From positions 435,086 to 499,085 of the forward strand of contig WBMV01008566.1 in NCBI GenBank assembly GCA_013396655.1: a stretch of 64,000 nt of DNA, given 5' to 3'. The notes under the pieces are model-generated. The model was not told where the DNA came from. It saw only the letters and a program-made list of their open reading frames with translations, and did not search any database. The DNA comes from Campylorhamphus procurvoides (taxonomy: Eukaryota > Chordata > Aves > Passeriformes > Dendrocolaptidae). The position numbers and the translations under genes were made by a program. This document shows positions 34,081 through 44,877 of this stretch, piece by piece. Every line of letters starts with the position of its first letter. The stretch's first letter is position 1.

Positions 34081-37000
34081 GAATCAATTGGTCACTATGG
34101 AAAATTCACATTGTTACGTGGAAATTTGGCTATGTTTAAGCATATTTTTCAACTGCTATTTTGAAAGAAACAGTGCTAATCTTGTCACTTTACAAAGTGG
34201 GAGAATATACATTCATATTAAAAGATTAGAAAGATTAAACATTGCATGCAGGGAAAGATAAAAGCCTCGCTTTAGCTGTTCCTCCTAGCACTGCTCACCA
34301 TGAGACCATGGGCTGTCATAGCAAAAATGCTTTTCAAAGGCAGAGTTAAAGCCTGCAGATAATTAAAACAAATGGAAAAGATCTTCTAATTCCAGTAAAA
34401 CAAAATAGAGTATTAAAGGATAAGGATTATGCTTGCTTTTTTTTAGAAAAAAAAAAGACAAAAACTTCCATTGTGTTTGCCAGGCTTTCCCACTGCCTTT
34501 CCACTAACTTCGCTGCACTAGGATATTCTGACACTTACTTTTTGTCCAGTCTGGAATACTTGGTCTACGCTGAGAGGTCTCAAAATGACTCTGAGATAGA
34601 CAGGTCACATGGACAAAAACAAGCACTGACAACACAACAACGGTCAAGGGATGTCCTTTCCTGCCTACCTCGGACCCATCTGTTTCAGTGGGGCTAGTTC
34701 CGTGCTTGGGGGAGCGCAGTAACCGCCCGAGCTGGGTGAGAGCAAAGGGCACTGGCATGCATTTCCCACAGCGCTCCGCAGAACTGGCACCACATTCTCT
34801 CTGGTAGCAGCACCACCCAGCTTGTAGGTACTGTCATAAACAGGTGCAAAATCAGGTTCTCAACATTTCCTCCCCTGACAGATATCAGACTCCTTTAAGA
34901 TGTTTCATTTCATGTTTTGCCCGCACATCCCTGAATGCTCCAGATACTTCTGCACCTGCATTTCACATCCATGCACCCAGCCTTGGGCAGAGGAACCCTG
35001 CCTTTCAAGTGACCCATAAAGAAAGCTCCTGAAGAAGGAAAAGCTTTCAAGATCTGAACCAGAAGGACCAAGTGGAAAACAAAGGTCTCCACAAAGCAGT
35101 TTACACTGCAGTTATCATTCAGTGCACTTTCAGCCTCAGAGTCACCAGAATATTTGTCTCCCTACCAAAATCAGTTTTAAGCCATTTACTAATGCCTTGC
35201 CTTCTATATACACCACTGAAGATATGGAGGCAGTGTGTCCTGCATTGACTTGTTTTTAGCCTGGAAATTTACATATAGTAAGTGTATTAAATGCCTGAAT
35301 GTAGAAGAGAAGGAGGAATCCTGGTAGGAGCAATGTGGGGCAGGGACAAGTTAAGGCTATACTTGATGTAGGCCAGACAAGAACATGCTGTAGTGGTAAG
35401 GAGGGCAGTCTCAGCAAGATTGCAGCCTTCAGAGAGCAGATCAAATGCCAGGCATGAGGAATGTCAGAAAGATTTCTTTGTTTGCAAAAAAATGATATAA
35501 AAAAGCACTTAAAGTGGCAAAGTATCTGTAGAATTCATTTTTAAGAGTTTAGTTTTCTAGTGTAGGATTAATACAATACTTTTGCCCTAAACACTTTGCT
35601 TTTTCTTGATGTTTTTCTCTTCATTTGTTGTTTTCTTGACAGACTGTATAAAACAGTACTAACAAAAAAGAACTCATAGGTGGATTCCCAAAGTATTGTA
35701 AAAAAGAGCTAAACACCTCTTCTTATTCCCACTGAAATTTTATCCCACTGAATGTCAAAGATAGCACCTACCTCACCAGTATCTTATGTGCTGTGAAAGA
35801 AACCTCTATTAATTACAACAGATCAAATTGAAATTTGAAAACGTTCTGCTTTTTTCACACACTAGTAACCGCTGTGCAGTGAATGCTGAGCACAAGAATA
35901 AAGATTAGCCAAAAGCGTCCCAATCCCTTAGAAATAGTATGTCCATTTCCAATGCACAGACAACTAATTTAGTGGTATTTGGATAATAAAATAAATAGAA
36001 TTTTGTCTGCATTATCAACTAACATTAACCAATTCAGTCAGAAACCAGAGGAAATAAATTAATTAATTGAGACAGAGATCCACTAGTTCACGTAAAGGGA
36101 AAATGTTATGCCAAACCGGTCTTCCTCCCATCACATTAGGAATTAAAGCTTCAGACATCACCACTACTGCAAATATATTCCAGTTAGTGGACAGTGTCAA
36201 ACCTTTCACAAGCTCACAGGTGTCTCTAGGCTGTTGGGCTTTATGGTATTTTCCTGCTGTGAATGCCTCTCAGCTGCTTCCAGGAAGAGTCAAGGTGCAG
36301 GAGAACAATGTCAGCAAAGCTTTGAAGGACATCAGCCAGTGCACAGTGGGGAGGAACAGGCTGCAACCTGGTTTGCATGAGTGAAGTGGGAAGCAGTGCA
36401 ACCATGCAACTCACTGGGAGCTCAGAGAACCCCAAAACCGCCATTCCCTTGCCAGCTGAGGTTATGCTTCTGTGAAGGAGGTGGAGCACTGATGTCCCAG
36501 GTGGCCCTTAGCCTTCCAAAACTCTTGAGGAGATACAGCACAGCCTCATGTGTTTGTCATATGCTGTCCACAGGAAAGCACTTTTAGTTGTGCTTAGAGC
36601 CTTCCCCCTTCTTGGACTGCAGATGCCCAGCTGACATAGGTGTCCTTGGCAAGCTGCCCCTGTGCTCTGTTTTTGTAGAATGGTGCAGCAACATTCACGC
36701 TGGCTCTTCACAGAGAACACAGATGTGCTGGTAGACATCAGCTGATGCATTACTGTTCCCAAACACCAAGGTATGACTCAGCACATGGGGACCATCACCA
36801 GAAAGTATAGTTCAATTTTTTTTGGATAGGAATATAAGCCGTACTTTATGCTGGATGACCTCCTTTCTCCACTGCTCCTCAACAGTGAGTGCAGATTCAG
36901 CACACACAGGAAAGCACAGAAAGAAAATACATCCTGTCCCTTAAGAACAAGGACAGCAAAGAAGCCATCTCTTCATGCTGACATTTAGCAAAGAACCCTC

Positions 37001-39885
37001 ATTAAGAAGTGTGGACCCACTTCCTGCCGTGTTTCACAGTGAACAGCCAAGTCCTTTTCTTCCCTAAACCAGAGGCATGAACTGGGTCATTTCAAGCAAA
37101 TCAAAAGATACTTCTGTGTCCTGTAAGTTCTCTTTTTTAACACAGTCACACTGCCTCTGGAAATTTAGGGAGTCTGGACGCATTCCAATGCCCCGTTGTC
37201 TGCATGTGTGAGATGAACTCCACTCCATGACAGAGTGAGCCCAAAAGTTGCACACTGTCAAGAATTCAGTTGCCGCAGTCCTATTTAACAAGGACAGTGG
37301 AGGACCAGGCAGCACACAGATGTGGGCCAGGTCCTCTACACAGGAGCAAATATAATCTCATGACTTGAAAGGTCCTAACAAAAAACAGAAGAGAGAAGGA
37401 GAGCACTTCCAGCATGAGACATGCGAGCCTCCAGAGTGCTCGCATGCAGTATCCCACAAACTCCGTGTACCCAACATGAGGTGGTCCACCCTGAGCATGT
37501 TATCCCCAAAGCACAAGGTCACTTGATAGGCAGGGAAGGAGCTCTCTGCCAAGAGCATCCCTCACAAAGCTGTCCCACTGCCTCACAGTGCAGACACCAG
37601 GAAAGGGGAATATTAGAGGATCAGGGATGGTGAGTGGAGCAGGGATGTCAGGGATAGGGAAGACCAGTCAGTCAGTCATGGTCACTTGCACCTTATTGTC
37701 AGAAGGAATGATCAGCCCATGCACTGCATGTGCTAGTCAGGTCACTCCGTGCACTTACGGGAGGTACTCAGACATGGTGACAAGAAAGGGTAAATATGAG
37801 CTGGACTGGGAGGAAACCTAGTGCAACTGAATCTCAGTTTCCTTTAAGGCTGTTTCAGTCCTCAGGACAGCCCAGGCTCTAGAGTGTCACAGCACCTGCT
37901 CTTTCTGATCCCACCTCACCACCCCACATCATTTGTGCAAACAACAGACCACGATCGGATGACAAACATCTGAGACACAAACAATACAACACTGCTTACA
38001 TCTTAGTCTCTACACAGCTTTCTAACAGGGCAACAATGCTGTGGCCTGAATATCAGCACACAGCTGCTTCTAAAACCAAAACAGCTTGAAAGTGTTGATA
38101 CTCACAAAGGAGAATGTGCAACATGGACACTGATTCCATTGTTAGATTTTCAGTAGTCCTGATGCTCCTATCACAGAATTATTGCACTATGCAAACGAAC
38201 AAGGTATGTGCCATTATTTTAGGTATCTCTTGGAATTTAGTTTACAATATAGTTCATGACAGTATTTCATTCTCCTGCACTTAAAAATACATTTTGTTGC
38301 ATAAATACATTTTAGAAAATAAAACAGGCAGTTTGCAACACCCAGATATCGAAGACTTCAGTTTCAACTACATGCATGAAAACATGTAATATTGTGCAAA
38401 CCCACAATATCATAAATACATGCATGTGTGACTAATAAAACAGAGCTTAAGCCATCCAAAGTGCCCACAGTTCTGCCCATCTACATGTGCAATCACATGA
38501 ACAGATCCAAACGCATGTATTGTGCACAACTGCATCCAGATCAATCCAGTGACATCCATGTATAATCCCCATGTGTGATTCTTGTTTTGGTGTCCTGAAA
38601 AGGCCACATAAGAAAGCCAGCACTAACACTGGTGCAGATTCCTTTGCACTGTGTGCAGACCTGTGCTTTGGCACTTCGCCTCTTTAAGTTCAAGGCCAAA
38701 TTTTGCTCTTGGTAGCACTGAGCAAACCTCCCAAAAGCTTGTAGATAGTTCTGAAGGCATCCAGTACATCAGTAAATGATTCAGAAGAGTCTCAGTCTGC
38801 AGTATCCTTTTGATGGGTTTCCAATGGGATGCAGTAACTGAGCCATGCCAATAACTTTGTGACGCTGGTAGGGGAACACCATCCTCTGCCTCCCTGACTT
38901 GCTCTGCACCTCAATTTTTGACTAGATTCAACTCAGTATGTTGGCAAAAAATTATCTGACTTCCCCCCTTTTTTTGCTGTGTTTTCTGCTGTGCTACTGA
39001 ATTGAAATCACTCACTGAAGAAGTCTAACATCAGATCAAAGAAAGGTGAGTGGCAGGAAAAAAAGAATGGAAAAAGAAAGAAGAAAAGCAAGCCCCATCC
39101 TGGAGCCAGCTACCCCCATCTTAAGGAAATCACAGCCTTACTGTGGGGCAAAAGCTCAGCTTTTACATCAGAGTACAATGTAGCCTGCAGTGCCTCACTG
39201 TAGCCAGAGCACCAAACCACCATCAACAGCCTGTGCTGGACAGACCCTTGAATTCATGGTGAAAGGTACTCAGTATCAAGAGCCATGGTAGGAGACCCCA
39301 GTCCTTCGTTTAGGCAGAGGGAAAGGCTGGTAGGAGCTGGCAGCAACAGTCCCTGGCCACACTGTTCTGTTTTAGCACCAGGGAAGCTGCACAACACTGT
39401 CGTGAGCTTGCAACTTGCTGCTGGAGCAGGTGTGATACCCTCAGCTGGAGTTCTGGATGATAATTACAGGCAACGGGCTTGTTCCCAGTCAGCTAAGCTG
39501 CAGCACCCGGGACATGTACTCTCCTACCAGTATAAGACAAAACCATGAGAGTGGTTTAAATCTGAAGTCTCCCTCCCATTGAGTTAACCACCTTTCAGGA
39601 CCTTAATACAAATGGTAATTAAATAAACTGTAGTCACTCAATTCCTTCTAACTGTCTGCAAAAATGAAGACTGATTATATCTTGTATCAAAGGCCCTTCA
39701 AATCTAATAAATTTAGTTATTTATTTATATGCTTGGATATCATATTCTGGCCATATATGTTTAACTCCTTCAACAAGTAGTCTGTGTGGGGCTGCCCCAC
39801 CTGAATTTGCCAAGAACTCTGCCATCAGCACTAAATGGAAGCTGGAGTTATTAGAGATATCACAAAGCAGAAAAAAACTATTTCT

Positions 39886-40870
39886 AAAATCACTGAATGG
39901 ATAAGGTTGGAAGGCACCACAGATCTGATCCAGTCTCTCTGCTCCAGCAGCGTCATCCTAAAGCACATGACACAGGATTGCATCCAGACAGTTCTCGAAT
40001 ATCTCCAGTGAGGGAGAACACACAATCCCTCTGGGCAATCTGTTCCAGTGTGTGGTCAAAGACATACTCTAGTCCCTTAACCATTTTTGTTGCCCTCTAC
40101 TGGTGTCACTCCAGGGGCTCCAGGTCTCTCGTACTGAGGAGCCCAGAACTGGGCACAGCATTCCAGGTGAGGCCTCGCCAGGGCTGAATAGAGAGGTGGG
40201 TTCACCTCCCTTGACCTGCTGCCAAGGCTCTTCCTAACGCTCCCCATGATACCGTTGGCCTGCTTGGCCACAAGGACACACTGCTGGCTCATGGACAGCT
40301 TGTTGTCCACCAGGACCCCGAGGTCCTTCTCCACAGAGCTGCTTTCCAGCAGGTCAGCCCCCAGCCTGTGATGGTGCCTGGGGTTATTCTTCCCAAGGTG
40401 CAGGATCCTGCACTTGCATTTGTTGCATTTCAAACAGTTCATCTTTGCCCATCCCTCCAGCCTGTTGAGGTCCTTCAGAAGGGTTGTAGAGTGAGGTGTC
40501 TCAGCACTCATGGATGTATCTCTTTGGGGCCCATGGACTTTGGGATGTCAAGTTTGCCTTGGTGTTCTCTAACTCAATCTTCCTTGGCCAAGGGAAAGTC
40601 TTTCTCCCAGCATCCCTTTACCCTGGTCTCCTGAGTCAGAGACTCACAAGGGCTGGTCTTGTCAGTGAAGACTGATGCAAAGGTAGCATTCAGTAACTTC
40701 TCTATGTCCTCTGTTACGAGGGTGATGCCTCTATTTAGTAACGGGCCCACATTACCCTTAGTTTTCTTTTTGTTATCAATGTATTTGAAGAAGCTCCTCC
40801 TGTTGTCCTTGACATTCTTGGCCAGATTTAATTCCAGCTGGGCCTTGCCCTCCTTGTGATAATACTGAGG
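39886..40870 (-). repeat. CR1 LINE with ORF2 remnants and an internal deletion
   Basis: Minus-strand CR1 of about 1 kb. The 3' end lies at 39886 (AATGGATAAGGTTGGAAGGC on the plus strand). A frame of 144 codons at 40511-40077 encodes the C-terminal part of the CR1 ORF2 protein (segments LEGWAKMN, CRILHLGKNNP, SSVEKDLGVLVDNKLSMSQQ, YSALARPHLE). To its right (40870-40520) the minus strand encodes the earlier linker region (LNLAKNVKDNRRSFFKYIDN, then FASVFTDKTS). The reverse-transcriptase core between them is missing at a junction near 40515. The element is the least decayed CR1 in the window but is not functional. Confidence 0.92.
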
Positions 40871-43831
40871 CTATCACAATAAGCACAGATACTCCACAAA
40901 CTATCCCCCAGCTAGACAAACAAAAGTTGCTGATGTGCCCTGCTAAGTCAATGGTATCAGAGACACTGCCTCACCCAATGAGTGTGCTGGACATCAGCAC
41001 AAATCATCCTAATACTCAACATCCTAATAATCAACAACTTAGGAATCATGTGGAATCATGAAATGCTTCTTATGACCTTTCAGTTCCAAACTCAGCAGTG
41101 CCAGTCTTCTTTCTTCTGAGGTCTTCACTGGGGCTGAATTACAGCACTGATGTGAAGCGGCACTTCAAACATGTGCTTGTAGCATAGCCCATGCACAGCC
41201 AGTGATCTGCTCCTTGGAGTGAGAGGGTGGTTGGGCAGGGGACAAGTGGGAAGCAGAGATCTGCTGTCCCTCGAATGCCAGCTGATATCCATCCCTTCAT
41301 TGCAGAACAGGAAAGGAAATGTAAGGAAATAGGTCAGATTCTGGAATAGCTGCCACTGGGAAGTGTTGAGGTGAGTGCCAGTATGGGAGAAACAAAGACC
41401 AAAGACTTTCATGGAGGCTGGCTTTTACCAAGCCACTCTGGCACACTAGAGAGCCTCTTGGCATGGGACTTCCTGCATTCCAGCACATACTAAGAGCAGG
41501 TGTGAGAGTCCTCGGTGGAAAACAGCAAAGAAATTCCACAGAGAGCAGCACTGGCCTTGCAAGACTATTTTTAACTGTATCACATTAAAAGTACTGCTGT
41601 GAAAAGGCAAGACAGTACAAACAGAAATCAGGTGCCTCGCCTCGTCTGGAAACTGGGCAGCTGTCCTGGTTTCACCTTAAGTCTTTTTCTTCTACTGTCT
41701 CCTATACCTACAAGTCACATTTGCCATGGCACTGAAAGTCAGTGCTTGCAGTCACTTCAGTAGTATCATGATTTGGTCTCAAGCTCCAAAACTAAGTTAC
41801 AAAAGGATGGCTCTGCAATATGAGTGACTGCTTGTGCCCACCAATTCACTGCCTAACCTATAGGTTCAAGAGACAGCTGACAGTAAATGGGAGGCTGTAG
41901 AGCTGGAGGTTATGCTGCCATGGGCTGCAAGACTCTGGGTCAGCTGGCACATAGGAAACCCAGACTTTGTACCAGTCTTTTGCTACCTGTGGAGAGCAAA
42001 GAGAAAAGAGCCAGGTTGTGTTCCCTGTACAAAGATTCCTGGGAGGACAGATATTTATTATAGTGGAAATCTCTGCTCTTAAGACTTTTCAATGGCACAT
42101 CTGCTACCTATTTCATCCCCAAATCAGACCTTCAGTACAGCTTAAGTGAGGTTCAGACATTCTGCCACCTCTCTCTCACACACAGGAGCATTTCATCCCA
42201 GCAACACAGAAAACAGGTTTTAGGTGCCAGGTGAGTTACTTCTATTTCTATTTCCTACTTTTGTTTCCCCTTTTCTTTGGAATTAGTGATGATTGAAGTC
42301 ATTGCACAGTTGCAGATCTAAAAAATATGAAGGATATGCAGGAATGTGAAGAAATAAAGACAAATAAATATAAAGAAACACAACAATTAAGAATGTCAAA
42401 ACAAGAAAGCCCCTCAGTAACAGTTTGATCTAACATCCGGGGGAAGTCAGCTGAAGTTGACTCTTTCATTGACTTCAACAGGCAAATCACCCCAGCAGAC
42501 TTGTCTAAAGCCTTATCATAGCCCTAGCACTTCCTTGTGTAACTTAAATTAAGCCTGATTACTTGAAAAGTACTGTTCATAATTTTAAAGGTCAATAATA
42601 ATAATTGCTCACTGAAATAGTGAATCTGCTAGTGTTTTCCCCCTACTTGAAGAAGAACAATCACATTGCAAAGTCAGATGCTGAAACAGCAACACTCACT
42701 ATTTCAAGGCTTTAAGGACCAAATTCTGGCTTCAGATTCACAGGCATATTTTCCATTGTCTCCACTGGAAATAAAAAATAAACAGATGATGTGTAGCTAA
42801 CTTAGTATTCCAGCACTTAAAACTGTCAAACTCCTTAATTTTCTATAGATTTTTATTAAACTTTTGTAGAAATTTTCCACTCTCTACTGTTCTGTGGATT
42901 CCAAATGATGCCTTAAGATATATTTGATGCAATTTTTCTGTAAAGTTTGGGATAAGATTGTGGATTTTTCTGCACTGCTTCATTTCCCAGAATACTGAAA
43001 GAGTGCTCTGAGTCAATAGATTTTACATTACGTACACAGAGTGACAAAATACTAACGACCTATGCCTAAAGAGGTAAAATTATGTGTATGACAGTGGTTT
43101 TGCCATTATACTTTCGCATACTGTTGAGAACAATACTTTTTTAGTCTAAAGACCAGCAACATTTCTGATCCCAGAAAACCAAAACAACCAGAAGATAAAA
43201 ATAGCTTTTAGCTGACTTCAGGATTTTTTTAGCATAAATGAGCCTGAGGAAACATAACAAAAAACAGACAAAAAATGCTGTAAATGGTTTTGTGAACTTA
43301 CATTGATGTATTTCTTATTTCTTGGTCTTGCTGATCAAGAATAAGCCAGCAGGTAAGAAGCAGCAGCCAGTGTTAAGTTTGTTTCCTCCACTGTGGGAGG
43401 TATGTTACAATACTAGAGTTGAAAAAATGCTTTCAAACAGAATTGCTATGTAAGCCTCCCTGGTGATTTACACTCACTAATGTGTGCATGTTAAAATGGT
43501 AATTTCAGATGGTATTTTCAGTCTATCTTGTGTTGCCTGAGAACCATTTTTATCCTTTTAAAATCTGCATTTATATTATAACGCATAAGTACCTTTCATT
43601 TTTGTATTAACACTATAAATACTATGTTAGTAATACTAAACTATTTCTGTTGACTTATCTGCAAAAAGAAAAATATATTATATATTTATATATTCTTATA
43701 AAGTGAATTAACACTGGAGAGAGGGCTGTGGGGGGGAATAGTGTACAATCACAGTTGATGTGTATTATTCAGCACAAATTCAATGCTTGACACAAAAAGA
43801 AAAGAAAAAGTATTCAGGTGATATCCCTCTT
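40871..43831 (-). other. KIAA1958: Region downstream of the KIAA1958 stop, probable 3' UTR
   Basis: About 3 kb of AT-rich sequence just after the KIAA1958 stop on the minus strand. A plus-strand TTTATT at 42852-42857 gives a minus-strand AATAAA about 0.97 kb after the stop, a candidate polyadenylation signal; the true end is not determinable. An AT-rich tract lies at 43670-43700. No other gene is recognised. Confidence 0.4.
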
Positions 43832-44877
43832 TCAAGCCGTGTCAGATGAAGAGTCATAAGATGCTGACACTATGAAGTTGCCAGTATTGGAGTGGTTTGC
43901 CATGGATTGGGCAGCCTGCTGGCTCAAGTTATTGCAGATCAGCACCAGCTGGTTGCTCTGCGCTTCTGAGAGAGTGCTACAGCTCTGGTAGACACTGAAG
44001 TTGGTCTTCCGGCCAGGGATGTTGCCTTTCTCACACATCGTCTTTACCATTTTGGCAAGCTTGTTTTTCCCCAGGGCTTGGCAGTTGTACCAATGAAGCG
44101 CAGCCAGGTTGACGACAGGTTTGATGGACAGGTAAAAAGGTGCATCCTCGTAGCGCATGGCTGGAGGGCGCCTCTGGGCATACTCCTTGTAGTCCTGCAC
44201 GGGGCAGGTCTGTGGGGAGTGCTGGGTGGCGTACACCCGGGAGTCTGTCCCTCCTCTCTTGCTCTTGGCACTGACGTCTCCATTGTCGGGCCCCATCCAC
44301 TCCAGGTACTCCAACCCAGTCTCTGTCACCCGCAGCCGGATGTCTCCCCACTTGAGGGTGGACCCATGGAAACCTGTGCAGTGTCCAAATGCCTTTGTGT
44401 TGTTTAGCCACACCAGGTTTAGAAGCCCTTCAGGATTGTACCGGCTCAATAAGCCTCTCTTGCGCAGGATAAGCTCATCAGCAAAGGTGAGCTTCATGGA
44501 TTTGTGTGGCTTGTTTCCCTTTCCTTTACACCTCAGCTCGATCTGCTTTTGCTTGAGAGCTTCCTGGGACCTCTTGAACTCCTTATCCCTCGTAATACTG
44601 TATCCATACCTGTGCTCTTTGAGATACCGCTCCAGTCCACACTGATAGTTGGCCAGACTGTTTGGCTCATATTCAGACCCATCTTTTTGTCTGGCATCCA
44701 CAAAGAAGGAAGCAAGGTAGGCATCAAGCTCTTTGCAGGGAATGACATAGATCTCACGGGTCTCAGAGGGGTACTTGGAGATGAGGAACTCTCGGAAATT
44801 GCGGAGAGCTGTCTGTGTGCTGCGAATGGTCTTCTCATTCTGCTCCCTGCTGAGCTCTGCTGCTCTCTCATCCTGGT
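43832..44877 (-). CDS. KIAA1958: KIAA1958 intact terminal coding exon (Crypton-derived DUF3504 domain)
   Basis: Minus-strand exon after acceptor TTCTTCCTCTTCCAG (AG at 44879-44878), entered in phase 1 so that the split codon G|AC gives Asp. It then encodes 347 uninterrupted codons to TGA at 43834-43832. It opens with DQDERAAELSREQNEKTIRS and contains the DUF3504/Crypton landmarks: helical start (residues 15-37), IPCKELDAYLASFFVDARQK (46-65) with DGS, SLANYQCGLERYL (74-86), GTDSRVYA, and a Ser/Thr-rich acidic end (SSSDTA). DUF3504 proteins descend from Crypton tyrosine-recombinase transposons. In this exon the segment where active enzymes carry the His-x-x-Arg pair reads TNFSVYQS (292-299), so recombinase activity is unlikely; a DNA-binding role is inferred. 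The cellular function of KIAA1958 is unknown to me. No frameshift or stop; the alternative plus-strand frames are shadows. Confidence 0.93.

Larger units (their letters stand above)
28256..39885. other. KIAA1958 intron (or 3' region), no gene supported
   Basis: About 11.6 kb without any exon I can support. It holds A- and T-rich runs (for example near 33500-33600), an ATT microsatellite at 33934-33955 and a small inverted repeat at 34062-34080. Part of the right end may be the KIAA1958 3' UTR of the intact isoform if that is very long. The many frames of 60-110 codons lack recognisable features. Confidence 0.5.
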
